Assembly: GCA_910578185.1 (NCBI GenBank) | Contig: CAJTPN010000008.1 | Span: 62,001-126,000 of the forward strand | Direction: 5' to 3' | DNA: 64,000 nucleotides | Source: an uncultured Acetatifactor sp. | GTDB taxonomy: Bacteria; Bacillota; Clostridia; Lachnospirales; Lachnospiraceae | Shown here: in pieces, positions 34,562-44,058 of the stretch | How the letters are laid out: each line of letters opens with the position of its first letter | How positions within the stretch are numbered: the first letter of the stretch is position 1 | Made by a program: the position numbers and the translations under genes | Notes under the pieces: generated by a model | Databases searched by the model: none | What the model saw: only the letters and a program-made list of their open reading frames with translations | What the model was told of the DNA's origin: nothing

Positions 34562-36517
34562 CTAAGTGTCAAATTTCTTAAACACGGAGACAGGATACAT
34601 TCTGATCCTGCCGTCCCGCAGATATATCTTCCCAAGAAAACAGGACGGTTCCTTCTCCGAAAGCCTCTCAAGATACCTGATAGAGGCTGATTCCCGCTTG
34701 GAATACGCCATCTCTATGACAATTTCCCTGCCGCTTTTGTCGAAAAGGGGAATGGAAAGCTGCTGCCCCGTCTGAGAGAAATCTGCCTTTACCAAAGAAT
34801 CCGGTTTCACAAAGACAAGTTCCACACCTTTTTGCTGTTCCTCATCCCCATAAAGCCAATTCTTTCTGGGAGGTTCAATCTGATCCGAGAAAAGCTTCCC
34901 GAAATCTTCATAATACCAGCCTTCCAGGTCGGAAAGTGCAAGCTTCTGTTCCCCTGTAATCTCCCCCTTGGTCTCCTGGCTGGAGGACAGCCGCTTCCTG
35001 GCGTCGCATTTTGCACCGGACAGATGTATCCTGACTTTGGCAAGATCCTCAACCGCAATATTCAGCCCCCAGGGAGCCTCACTTTTCTCCATAAATCTGC
35101 GGTTCTTTCCCGTCTCATAGAACATGGGCCTGGCATTGGTATATGTATACCATTTTCTTGTATTTTCTTCCAGAAAATATATGGTTTCCCCCTCATATCC
35201 CGTCTGTGTCTGAAAATGCTCCATGGCAATGCCGATCAGATCCAAATTGCCAATGGGGACATAATCCGCCCTAAACTCTCCCGCCTGTTTCAGAACCTCC
35301 TTATTGTCACCGGATGCCGCCGCCTTCTCCAACAAGATCACCCGCTTGTAAAGCCTGGTAATCTGCTCCATCAGTTCACCCGTGCGAAATTGGGCATTCC
35401 GCTGAAAATATCTGTTATAGGAATCGGAAAGCGCCCGAAAATACCCTTCAAATTTTGCCAATCCTGCGTTATGGCCGATAATGGCCAACCGTTCCAGATA
35501 ATCCAGCACGTCAGGAGAAGTCCTTGAAAGGCCCGTGCAGAAAAGCTCCTCCAGGAACCCCTTCATCTGGCCCGCGGCATCCCCCGCCTTATCCATTTGA
35601 AAGGCCGGCGACTCCACAGCCTCCAGCGCCAGTTCTTCTTTTTGCACCATCCCCTCTTCCAGCTTGCACCACAGAATAGCCGCCGCCTTATGGGCACACA
35701 TTTCCTTTTTATGGCAGGTACAGGAAGAATACTCCAGAGGCGAGAGCAATTTGACTACCATCCCCTGCTCCGGAAGATGCACCGTGACGATGGAAGTATA
35801 TTGAATCTGGGGTTTCACTCCGGACTGGCACTGATGATACAGAACCTGCAGCTGTCTCCCTCCCAACACTTTCTTTAACTGCCCAAGAGGAAATTCTTCA
35901 ATTTCCTTACATACCTTTGCCGCAGCTTTTGACCTTTCAGCCTTTTGCCTGTTTCCGTCCACGCCGTCCCACGGCGCTTCCTTATCCCCGGGCTCCACCT
36001 TACCAGGAGCTTCCATACTGCCCAAAGCCCCAGCATTCGATACGCCTTCCGATTGCACCGACGACTTTCGGGAAATTTTCTTCTGTTTTTCTTCTCCGCT
36101 TTCCCGTGCGCCCTGTGGATCTTCCCATTGGGCTGAAGACTCCTGAGGTGCGCTACCCTTGGTTTCTTCTCCTTGCTCCGATCGGCCCTGGGCGGCTGTA
36201 ACCTCATCCGATGACTCCTGTAAGGCCTCCCCTGCCTCACCATCACTCTGACAAGCTTTTTCCCTAAGCACCAGTATGGCCTGCACCACATGCCGACAAA
36301 TACTTCGGGAGGGACAGCTGCATTTGCTCTCCCCAAGGGGAAAACGCACTTTCACCGTCTCCTCGCCTACCTTCACCGAAGCTTCCTCTTCCATTCCCTC
36401 AATTACGGCTGCAATCTCTTCTTTATCCTTGTATGCCCGCTTGACAATTCCCTTATTACTGATACCGATCAGATAGTCATCGTCCACATCAGCCAACAGT
36501 CCCTTCCAGTCAGCCAT
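34562..36517 (-). CDS. SWIM zinc-finger protein (YehQ-like)
   Basis: This 651-residue protein carries a clear SWIM finger, CxCx5CxH at C66, C68, C74 and H76 (CSCPSRSICRH). A second zinc motif (CTCHKKEMCAH) lies at about residue 275. Between them lies a Ser/Glu/Gln-rich, low-complexity linker (about 90-210) that is probably disordered. SWIM fingers bind nucleic acid or protein. The start at 36517 has AGGAGG upstream; the in-frame extension to 36562 runs into a repeat element. It lies downstream of the VWA gene, matching the E. coli order yehP-yehQ. Confidence 0.88.
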   Translation of the reverse strand: MADWKGLLADVDDDYLIGISNKGIVKRAYKDKEEIAAVIEGMEEEASVKVGEETVKVRFPLGESKCSCPSRSICRHVVQAILVLREKACQSDGEAGEALQESSDEVTAAQGRSEQGEETKGSAPQESSAQWEDPQGARESGEEKQKKISRKSSVQSEGVSNAGALGSMEAPGKVEPGDKEAPWDGVDGNRQKAERSKAAAKVCKEIEEFPLGQLKKVLGGRQLQVLYHQCQSGVKPQIQYTSIVTVHLPEQGMVVKLLSPLEYSSCTCHKKEMCAHKAAAILWCKLEEGMVQKEELALEAVESPAFQMDKAGDAAGQMKGFLEELFCTGLSRTSPDVLDYLERLAIIGHNAGLAKFEGYFRALSDSYNRYFQRNAQFRTGELMEQITRLYKRVILLEKAAASGDNKEVLKQAGEFRADYVPIGNLDLIGIAMEHFQTQTGYEGETIYFLEENTRKWYTYTNARPMFYETGKNRRFMEKSEAPWGLNIAVEDLAKVRIHLSGAKCDARKRLSSSQETKGEITGEQKLALSDLEGWYYEDFGKLFSDQIEPPRKNWLYGDEEQQKGVELVFVKPDSLVKADFSQTGQQLSIPLFDKSGREIVIEMAYSKRESASIRYLERLSEKEPSCFLGKIYLRDGRIRMYPVSVFKKFDT

Positions 36518-36530
36518 TCCGAATCCTCCT

Positions 36531-36619
36531 ATTTTAAGTCGCTGCGCCACGGCTCTTTTCACTTATTTTAGTCGCTGCGCCACGGCTCTTAAGCGTGAAG
36601 TCCTCTCGGCGCACTTCAC
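36531..36619 (-). repeat. Intergenic repeat element C, two 33-bp units plus inverted arms, ending at an RBS
   Basis: The 21-mer AGTCGCTGCGCCACGGCTCTT occurs at 36537-36557 and again at 36570-36590 (33-bp period). Beyond it lies an inverted repeat GTGAAG / CTTCAC (36595-36600 and 36614-36619). On the minus strand the element ends in AAAATAGGAGG, the ribosome site of the SWIM gene. A related end (AGCGACTATAATAGGAG) precedes the DUF2194 gene at 25.7 kb. Confidence 0.8.
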
Positions 36620-36622
36620 ATA

Positions 36623-37759
36623 CTAACTTATAATCTTGCCAATCCACTCGGACAGTTCTTCCGGCGTCATGGCTCCCACGAAAGCTCCCATCTCCGCCAG
36701 CGTAGCCGCCGCATGTCTGTCATAATTAGGTTCCGCCTCCATATCCAAGGCGGTCAGCACCACAAGCTTCGCGCCGCTCTCAATGATCCCCTTGGAAATA
36801 CTGTAGAGATTATGATAGCCGCCGCCCTCATACAAATCCGTCACCAGTATAAGCATGGTGCGATATGGGGAATCAATCAGCCCCTCGCAGTAATTCAGCG
36901 CTCCGGCAATATTCGTACCACCTCCAAGCTGAACGCTCATCAGCGTCTCCACAGGATCGTCTACATAGCCGCTTAGATCCACCACACTGGTATCAAATAT
37001 CACCAGCCTGGTATCCAGCATGGGAAGTCTGGCAAAAATCCCCGCCATAATGGCGCTGTGAATCACCGAATCCAGCATGGAACCGCTCTCGTCAACACAG
37101 ATAATCACTCGCCATTGATTATATTTCTTCATTCTGGAACTGAAATACACATCCTTAAGGACCAACTGCCCATCATCCCCGCTGTTTTTGTCGAAATTTT
37201 TCAGGTTCATCCGAATCGTCTTTTTGATATCCAGATTCCTGGCCGACTTCACCGGACTGCTCTCGTTTCGGTTGATCTGTCCGAAAAAGGATTTTCTGAC
37301 ATCCTGCTCCAGCTTCTTGGTGATCTCATCCGCCACCTTTTTCACGATTTCCTTGGCAACGTTCAGCACTTCCCCCTTCATCATATGTTTCAATTCCAAT
37401 ATTGTCTTGAGAAGCTCCTTATTGGGCTCCAGTTTCCGCAGCACCTCCGGATCCGTCAAAAGCTCCGTCATCCCATACTTCTCCAGCGCATGACGCTCCA
37501 TGACCTCCACTGTCCGCTTGGGAAACAGCTTCTTGATCTGTCTAAGCCAATAGGGTATGGTCAACCGGGATGCCTCGTCCCCACCCTTTTTGTCCTTGCG
37601 CAGCTCCTGCTCGTCGCCATATTCCCTGGAATACAGATAATCAAGCACATTTTCCATATCCATCAGCTGAGGGTTTTGGGAACAAAACGATATCTGCTCT
37701 TTGGCAAACTTCCCCAACACCAGCCTCCAACGATTTAAAATCTCCTGTTCATCCGCCAT
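36623..37759 (-). CDS. VWA-domain protein with MIDAS motif (YehP-like)
   Basis: This 378-residue protein has a helical N-terminal half (1-205), then a von Willebrand A domain with the metal site DxSxS as DESGS (223-227) and a later Thr/Asp strand (LILVTDLYEGGG). VWA proteins paired with MoxR ATPases act as adaptors in metal-dependent assembly or remodelling. The ATG at 37759 is ten bases from GGGAG; a TTG at 37768 overlaps that site. It is third in the MoxR-DUF5682-VWA-SWIM series, the same order as in E. coli. Confidence 0.9.
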   Translation of the reverse strand: MADEQEILNRWRLVLGKFAKEQISFCSQNPQLMDMENVLDYLYSREYGDEQELRKDKKGGDEASRLTIPYWLRQIKKLFPKRTVEVMERHALEKYGMTELLTDPEVLRKLEPNKELLKTILELKHMMKGEVLNVAKEIVKKVADEITKKLEQDVRKSFFGQINRNESSPVKSARNLDIKKTIRMNLKNFDKNSGDDGQLVLKDVYFSSRMKKYNQWRVIICVDESGSMLDSVIHSAIMAGIFARLPMLDTRLVIFDTSVVDLSGYVDDPVETLMSVQLGGGTNIAGALNYCEGLIDSPYRTMLILVTDLYEGGGYHNLYSISKGIIESGAKLVVLTALDMEAEPNYDRHAAATLAEMGAFVGAMTPEELSEWIGKIIS

Positions 37760-37832
37760 GATATCCAAACTCCCATCTGCCCGCTTTTCGCGACGCCCTC
37801 TGTATCCAAACAGCCTCTGCCAAAATCACTTT

Positions 37833-40223
37833 TCATAACATTCTGCTCTTTACATAGGCGTCGATCTCTTTGCCATAAGAATACCAGTCCGGCAAAATTT
37901 CCTTCCTCTTCAGAATATCCTCCCGCCCTTTCCCATAAAGTGCGGCAGCCATTCCGGCGATCTTATCAATTTCCCTGGGGGTAAAGTAGGTAAACGCCAC
38001 ACGCAGTTCCGGCAGAAGCGCCATAAATTCCTCCTCCGTCACCCGATGGAGAAACGCATCCAGCATATTGACAAAATGATCTCCGATAAACACCAGATCC
38101 CTGGCCGTAAAAAACAGTCCCCTGAAAAACTGTGCCGTGTGGGCCAGCTGCTCTCCGGTACCTGTCAAGTATCCCTGACACACCATCTCCACCTGATCCG
38201 CCGTCTCCTTTCCGCATCCATAGAGAATCCCCCGAATGCAGCCGTTGAGACCAGCATGTATCTCCAAGTCCTGACTCATCTTTTCCAGCGCCTCATAATA
38301 CGCTTCCCGCTCCTTTGCAAACTGCCCCTCCGTTCCACGCCCCGTCACCTGATAGATCAGCTTTAATGTTCTCATACACTGATCCAGATCCTCATCCTTG
38401 ATACGAGTCATGGAAGGCAATAAGGTAATCAGTTTCCGACAGCCCAGATGAATCAGCTCGGAAAACTCCAGCGGAGAGTTATAGAGTCCTGAAAGCTCAT
38501 CCATCATCATCAGAGATTTCAGCGCCTCCCCTATGGAATAAAAGTCCATATCGGAAAGCATCAGCTCATGCACCCTGTCATAGACAGCCTGCATCTGGTC
38601 CTTCAACCCCATCTCAAACACCTTGGTCAAAAGAACCGCGCTCTCCATCGCGCCCAATTCCTTCTTCAGTTCTTCCTTGACAAGTCCTGTGGCAGCCTCT
38701 TCTATGGTTGCCCCATAGACGGACACATCAATCAGCGCAGCGTCCACCTGGGCATTCCACTTATATTTCCAGGTTTCCCGCATCAGATTGCGGTCTTTCT
38801 TCAACTGTAGGTTAGGTCCTTTCACCTTCCTGGCAAATGCCGTTCCCAGGAACATTGTGCGGTTAAAAAATATGCTGATCTGCCTGTGTTTTGCGCTGGA
38901 AAAAATCGACAATGTCACTTCCGTCTCCATGGTGGTAGCACACTTCAGACCAAGCCTTTTGCTTTCCGACTGAAAATCGCTGATAATGGGCGGTACATTC
39001 GCCTGACTGCACAGCTCTCCAACCGAATTTCCCGTCATCTGTTTTCTCAGGATACGCACAGGGGTGTCCGAGGCCATATTACATTCCCCCTTGACATAGG
39101 AGGAAAGCACCGCATCCAGCAATTCATATGCTCCCGGCTCCCGCTTGCCTCTAAGTCCCGCCAGCCCCCTCGCCATGGCGCAGGCACAAATTTCATCGTA
39201 GGTGGACAGGTACCCTTCCTTGCGCCTTGTCTCCTTTCCCGAAGAAACCAGCAGTTCCAGCACCGCATTTTCATATGGGGTATCCGATTCCGACATATTC
39301 TCCCATATCTTTTGATAAAATCCGGGAAACGGCATACCGCTGGCATATCCGTTTAAGGCGTCCGCCGCCTCCATGGAATAAGGCATCAGATAGACTCCCT
39401 GATCTTTCTCCGGAATCTTCCCTCCCGTGGCGGGCACCTCCGTTTCTGTCGAATCGCTCCCTTCTCCCTGCAAAAGCGCCATAAGCCCCGGCGTGTGAAA
39501 CCCGCCCGTGACCACAAGCACCGCGCCGTCTCCGGAAGCGGCCTCTGCGGCATACTTGCGAATCTGTTTTGCCATAAACCGCTCCCGGGCCAGGCAGCCA
39601 TCCTCCTGCATATCCCCCTGGGACGTATTTTCCCTTGCCAGGGTACAATAGGTCAACAGATCGGAAAACCACTTTTCACTGTCCGCCTCCAGTCCGTTCA
39701 GTTCAAAATATTTCTCCCAGAATTCGTCAAAACTGCGCATTCCCGTCTTCTCACATAACTGTTGCAAATAGGCATTTCTGGAGATCAGATAATCGTCGTT
39801 GTAATTATTTTTCTCCTCTTCCTTTTTCAGCAGCCACTTCCCCTCTCCGGAAGCCGCCAGGATATCCCCATAGGCCAGATCAATAAATGCCGTCCTGATT
39901 CCCAAAGCCTTTCCCGTCCTGAGCGCCGCAAGCTCCGGGGAGTAATCCAAAAAAGGATAATAACATTTATAATGCTCTTTTTCCTCCGAAATTCTGCCCG
40001 TGGTATCGTGATAAGAATAGTAAATGGCAAACGGCGCTTTCGTGTCCTCGTGCACCATGGCGGTGACAAGCGGGTTTGCATTGTCCGGCCCTTCCACCAG
40101 AATCACACAGGGGCGGATGCGCTGGATCATCCTGCTCACATGCTGCGCGCACGCCGGACTGTGATGCCGCACGGGGAGCAGAATTATTTCAGCCATTTCC
40201 GCGCTTCGTAATATTCTTTCCAT
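37833..40223 (-). CDS. DUF5682 protein (YehM-like)
   Basis: This 796-residue soluble protein opens with the family signature LLPVRHHSPACAQHV and VILVEGPDNANPL, followed by helical repeats. The His-His and Glu-Gly-Pro motifs recall the esterase/TraB-like fold, but no reaction is known for DUF5682. The start at 40223 follows GAGGGTGG and overlaps the MoxR gene by 40 bp, so the two are probably translated together. Stoichiometric partnership with the MoxR ATPase and the VWA protein is inferred from the conserved gene order. Confidence 0.88.
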   Translation of the reverse strand: MERILRSAEMAEIILLPVRHHSPACAQHVSRMIQRIRPCVILVEGPDNANPLVTAMVHEDTKAPFAIYYSYHDTTGRISEEKEHYKCYYPFLDYSPELAALRTGKALGIRTAFIDLAYGDILAASGEGKWLLKKEEEKNNYNDDYLISRNAYLQQLCEKTGMRSFDEFWEKYFELNGLEADSEKWFSDLLTYCTLARENTSQGDMQEDGCLARERFMAKQIRKYAAEAASGDGAVLVVTGGFHTPGLMALLQGEGSDSTETEVPATGGKIPEKDQGVYLMPYSMEAADALNGYASGMPFPGFYQKIWENMSESDTPYENAVLELLVSSGKETRRKEGYLSTYDEICACAMARGLAGLRGKREPGAYELLDAVLSSYVKGECNMASDTPVRILRKQMTGNSVGELCSQANVPPIISDFQSESKRLGLKCATTMETEVTLSIFSSAKHRQISIFFNRTMFLGTAFARKVKGPNLQLKKDRNLMRETWKYKWNAQVDAALIDVSVYGATIEEAATGLVKEELKKELGAMESAVLLTKVFEMGLKDQMQAVYDRVHELMLSDMDFYSIGEALKSLMMMDELSGLYNSPLEFSELIHLGCRKLITLLPSMTRIKDEDLDQCMRTLKLIYQVTGRGTEGQFAKEREAYYEALEKMSQDLEIHAGLNGCIRGILYGCGKETADQVEMVCQGYLTGTGEQLAHTAQFFRGLFFTARDLVFIGDHFVNMLDAFLHRVTEEEFMALLPELRVAFTYFTPREIDKIAGMAAALYGKGREDILKRKEILPDWYSYGKEIDAYVKSRML

Positions 40224-41296
40224 AATCCACCCTCTTTGCTGCTCTTATCCCTGATGACCGTGTTAAAATAGCCCTTTACCTTTTCCAGGTCGTCCTGATT
40301 TTCCTTGGATACCGCCCCCACCAGATTCTGCACAAGGGCGTCCATCCGAATCTCCTCATTGCCGTAATAATAGCCCGTGATCATAGCCTGATAGTAAACC
40401 GAAACCGCCTCCGCCGTACTCATCACCGCCGACGGCTTATCTATCCTGTGTCCGTAGGAAGAAACACCCTCCCGCAGCTCATGGTAAGTGGACGCCAGAA
40501 TCTCCGCCACATCCTCGTCCGCCCGCATGGCGATATGCGCCTCAGACGCCAGCTTGTTCACCTCGTTTATAATGATCTTCTTTTCCATGGCAGCGTCGCG
40601 AACGGGCATCACCGTCTCGAAATTAAAACGCCTCTTTAAAGCGCTGCTCATCTCATTGACGCCCTTATCCCTTGTATTTGCCGTACCGATCACATTAAAT
40701 CCGGGTTTTGCAAACAAAAAGCCACTGTCCCCAAGCTCTGGCACATTCAACACCTTATCGCTCAGCACACTGATCAGACTGTCCTGAATCTCGGCTGGCG
40801 TCCTGGTGATCTCCTCGAACCTGGTCAGAATTCCCCTCTCCATCCCCACATATAAAGGCGCCGGCACCAGCGCTTCCCTGCTGGGCCCCTTGGCCAACAG
40901 CAGCGCATAATTCCAGGAATACTTGATCATATCCTCCGTTGTTCCCGCCGTTCCCTGGATCGTGTTGGTACTCACTCCGCTGACAGCCGCCGACAACAGT
41001 TCCGAAAGCATGGTCTTTGCCGTTCCCGGTTCCCCCACCAGCATCAATCCCCGATTGCCCGCCAAGGTCACAATACAGCGCTCCACCAACGCATCGTTTC
41101 CAAGATATTTCTTCTCCACAAGAAACTCTTTACCATTATACACAATGGGTTTGGAACTCCCCAGAATAAACGTCCTGACCGCCTTGGGCGACATCTGCCA
41201 GTTTTCCGGCTTGCTGCCCGTATCGGTATTTTTCAACGCTTCCAGTTCTTCCTTGTACCTTACCTCCACCGGAGGCTTTATAAATTCCTGTTCCAT
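40184..41296 (-). CDS. MoxR-type AAA+ ATPase (YehL-like)
   Basis: This 370-residue protein has Walker A GEPGTAKT (88-95). The Walker B site is unusual, reading RFEEI (160-164) with Glu in place of the usual Asp. Sensor 1 is GTANTRDKG and the arginine finger is in SALKRRF. The short insert and all-helical lid fit the MoxR clade, whose members remodel or activate protein complexes with VWA partners. It is the first gene of the cluster, preceded by an extended -10 promoter. RBS: GAGAGGA. Confidence 0.92.
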   Translation of the reverse strand: MEQEFIKPPVEVRYKEELEALKNTDTGSKPENWQMSPKAVRTFILGSSKPIVYNGKEFLVEKKYLGNDALVERCIVTLAGNRGLMLVGEPGTAKTMLSELLSAAVSGVSTNTIQGTAGTTEDMIKYSWNYALLLAKGPSREALVPAPLYVGMERGILTRFEEITRTPAEIQDSLISVLSDKVLNVPELGDSGFLFAKPGFNVIGTANTRDKGVNEMSSALKRRFNFETVMPVRDAAMEKKIIINEVNKLASEAHIAMRADEDVAEILASTYHELREGVSSYGHRIDKPSAVMSTAEAVSVYYQAMITGYYYGNEEIRMDALVQNLVGAVSKENQDDLEKVKGYFNTVIRDKSSKEGGLWKEYYEARKWLK

Positions 41297-41372
41297 GGCC
41301 TATCCTCTCCGTTCTCATTTACTTTTACAGAACCCCTCCGGACGTATCAGATCACGACGCCCCGCTTTCCCA

Positions 41373-41381
41373 ATTATATCA
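41373..41381 (-). promoter_or_regulatory. Extended -10 promoter of the MoxR cluster
   Basis: TGA-TATAAT reads on the minus strand about 77 bp before the MoxR start; the -35 region (TAGAAT) is weak. It lies in the 155-bp gap after the cardiolipin synthase gene. Confidence 0.6.
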
Positions 41382-41451
41382 AAAACAACAGGAAAATTCT
41401 ACCTTTCCGCCAAAATAATATTTGCCCATTTACGGATTCCGACATATCCTC

Positions 41452-43029
41452 TTAGAGCAACGGCGCTACCGCCTTTAACAGCCTTCCCAACAATTTTATA
41501 GTTATTTTTTCCTTCCGTACTGTTTCCATAGTAACCTGCCTGCACTTTGCCAGCATTTCCTGAAAGTCCGCTTCAATGTCCGGAATACAATCCGCCTCAT
41601 ACAGATAGGTTGCACATTCAAAATGATGATACAAACTGCGATAGTCCAGATTGATGGTCCCAACCACCGCCTCCCTGGCATCGCTGACAAACACTTTGGC
41701 ATGAACAAAGCCCGGCGTATATTCGTAGATTTTAACCCCCGACTCTAACAAAGAAGCATAATGTGTCTTTGCCAGCGCATAGGGCAGAGCCTTGTCGGGT
41801 ATCCCCGGCAGCATCAGCACAATCTCCACACCCCTCTCTGCGGCAAACTTCAGGGCAGTCTCCATCTCCCCGTCCAGAATCAAATATGGCGTCATGATAT
41901 GTACATAATCCAGGGACCGGTTCAGAATATCCATGTACACCCTCTCTCCCACTTTTTCACCGTCCAGAGGGCAATCGCCATAGGGAATCACATACCCCCC
42001 GGCACCTTGCGCCGGTGCCGCCGGATAAGCAAGGAAATGCGCCGACTCGTCCGTCTTTTCATCTATCTCCCACATCTGCAGAAACATCAAGGTAAAACTC
42101 TTCACCGCCTGGCCTTTAAGCATCACGGCGGTATCCTTCCAATGCCCGAACCTTACCTTGTGATTGATATATTCATCTGCAAGATTCACTCCTCCGTTAA
42201 ACGCCGTATGCCCGTCGATTACCAGAATCTTCCTGTGATCCCGATAATTATAATGTGTGGAGACAAACGGCTGTACGGGAGCAAACACCTTACATTTGAT
42301 TCCTAACTTCTTCAGACGCTTGGGATAATCATGGGGCAGCAGGGCAAATTCACAGGCGCCGTCATACATCAGGCGCACATCCACGCCCTTGGCCGCCTTT
42401 CTGGCCAGAATCTCCAATACTCTGCCCCACATAAGCCCCTCGTCCACGATAAAATACTCCATAAATATAAAATGCTCCGCCTTCTCCAGCTGTATCAGCA
42501 TTTCCTCAAACTTATTCTCCCCCAGGGGAAAGTATGTAACCGCCGTCTTATCATAAATGGGATAACATCCACTCCTGCCAATGTAATGCGACAGCTTGGC
42601 CACGCCTTTGTTTTCCCCTGTGATTCTCTCCAGTGTTTCTTCATTCTGTGAAATGCTTTCCTTCGTATTCAGGATGATTGTATTGACACGTTTCTTCAGC
42701 GCCCGGTGGCCGATATCGCTCTGGGTATATACAAACAAAAGTACCCCAAACACTGGCAGAAGCATAATCACAATCAGCCATGTGATTTTTGCCGTGGCAT
42801 TGAGCCTGCTGTTTAACAGACAGATCACCATGACGAACGTAAATATTACCGTTCCGCCAAAAATATGGGGCAGAAAACCTTTAAACCACTCAAAAACGCC
42901 AAAAAGGATCAAAATCTGCAGTACAAGCAGCACTATGATCAGACCCAGACGACTGAACAAAGCATGGACAATCCCCTTTTGTCCCCTTTTCAGCAGTGTA
43001 ATCCCCATGTTTTTCTCTTCTGTCAGCAT
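41452..43029 (-). CDS. cls: Cardiolipin synthase (phospholipase D superfamily)
   Basis: This 525-residue membrane enzyme makes cardiolipin from two phosphatidylglycerols. Two or three N-terminal TM helices (about 20-90) precede two PLD domains, each with an HKD motif: HRKILVIDG followed by NGGVNLADEY, and HAKVFVSD followed by GTINLDYRS. The length is standard. The start at 43029 has AGGAGG eight bases upstream; the open frame runs further but without a ribosome site. It lies 40 bp downstream of the alpha/beta hydrolase gene. Confidence 0.93.
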   Translation of the reverse strand: MLTEEKNMGITLLKRGQKGIVHALFSRLGLIIVLLVLQILILFGVFEWFKGFLPHIFGGTVIFTFVMVICLLNSRLNATAKITWLIVIMLLPVFGVLLFVYTQSDIGHRALKKRVNTIILNTKESISQNEETLERITGENKGVAKLSHYIGRSGCYPIYDKTAVTYFPLGENKFEEMLIQLEKAEHFIFMEYFIVDEGLMWGRVLEILARKAAKGVDVRLMYDGACEFALLPHDYPKRLKKLGIKCKVFAPVQPFVSTHYNYRDHRKILVIDGHTAFNGGVNLADEYINHKVRFGHWKDTAVMLKGQAVKSFTLMFLQMWEIDEKTDESAHFLAYPAAPAQGAGGYVIPYGDCPLDGEKVGERVYMDILNRSLDYVHIMTPYLILDGEMETALKFAAERGVEIVLMLPGIPDKALPYALAKTHYASLLESGVKIYEYTPGFVHAKVFVSDAREAVVGTINLDYRSLYHHFECATYLYEADCIPDIEADFQEMLAKCRQVTMETVRKEKITIKLLGRLLKAVAPLL

Positions 43030-43069
43030 CCGTCTTCCTCCTCTGTGATCTCCCGCAATGCCTCTTTTG

Positions 43070-43942
43070 TCAAGTAAAAACTTCCATTCTGTCCGCCAGA
43101 AATTGACGAATGGAGGCAAATATACTTTTCCGCCCCGTTTCGTCACATCCATGTCCCATATTCCTGATAAGCTGCAAGCTGCATTGCCCGTTTCCGTAAC
43201 AGGCTTTTGCCCTGACGGAATACGAATACGAAACAATTTCATCCTCCAGCCCATGCAAAATCAATACTTTCCCCTGATACGGAGAAAGTTCCAGATAAGG
43301 ATCCATATCCGCCACATCCCAGTGGAATTTCTCTCCCAATACCGTTCTGCCACAGTCAATCCTCTCCGGGACATTTTGCGGATCATACTTAGCAAAACCC
43401 CCCAGGCATCCTCTTCTGGCGTGGTCGGGAATGCACAATGCCGGATAGATCATGATCAATTTTTCCACTTCCCCACCCCACCTGGCGGCGGCCAGGCCGG
43501 ACACAAAGCCTCCCTGACTCACTCCCGCCAGCACCAGACGCCCTCTGTCAGCATAAGCCTGACTCATGACATACTCTTTTACGGCCAGCAAATCCGCTAC
43601 TTCCGTCGTAATCGTCATATCGGTGGTGTCTCCGTCACTTTTTATCCCGTCCTCCTCCGTACATCCGCCGCCGCAGAAGCCAAATCCAAACGCCACATAA
43701 CCGATGCCCGCAAAATCCCTGCAATAGTTCTCCACACTTTTATAATTTCCCATAAAACCGTGACTCACGATCACTACGGGATATTTCCTGTCTGACGCAA
43801 ACCCCTCCGGAAAATAAGCTCTCCCGCGAATAGTCAGCCCGTCTCTTTGACAGGTAAAAGGCCTTTCCAAGCTCCCCATAAAACCATACCCTCCATCTTC
43901 CGATCTTTTAATGTACGCCGCAACAGGGTCATACTTACTCAA
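43070..43942 (-). CDS. Alpha/beta hydrolase (acyl esterase/peptidase-like)
   Basis: This 290-residue cytosolic hydrolase has the oxyanion strand VVIVSHGFMGN and the nucleophile elbow GVSQGG. The acid is in GLEDEIVSY and the His in NMGHGCDETG. The substrate is unknown. The best start is an unusual TTG at 43942, because no ATG in frame lies before the conserved region; the ribosome site (AGGG) is weak, so the true start could be a little downstream. It forms an operon with cls and has its own promoter at 44026-44054. Confidence 0.85.
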   Translation of the reverse strand: MSKYDPVAAYIKRSEDGGYGFMGSLERPFTCQRDGLTIRGRAYFPEGFASDRKYPVVIVSHGFMGNYKSVENYCRDFAGIGYVAFGFGFCGGGCTEEDGIKSDGDTTDMTITTEVADLLAVKEYVMSQAYADRGRLVLAGVSQGGFVSGLAAARWGGEVEKLIMIYPALCIPDHARRGCLGGFAKYDPQNVPERIDCGRTVLGEKFHWDVADMDPYLELSPYQGKVLILHGLEDEIVSYSYSVRAKACYGNGQCSLQLIRNMGHGCDETGRKSIFASIRQFLADRMEVFT

Positions 43943-44025
43943 GCAGACATAACCCTGTATCTTTAACCGCTTCCCCCCTGTACTACAATGTGGTACAAGC
44001 GCGCAGGCGCCGGTTTCTTAAGTGT

Positions 44026-44054
44026 ATTATAACATTTTATCTCGTTTCAGGCAA
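44026..44054 (-). promoter_or_regulatory. Promoter of the hydrolase-cls operon
   Basis: On the minus strand, -35 is TTGCCT (44049-44054), the spacer 17 bp and -10 TATAAT (44026-44031) with a TGT extension. Downstream, an imperfect palindrome TGTACTAC / GTGGTACA (43979-43997) could be an operator. Confidence 0.7.
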
Positions 44055-44058
44055 ACGC

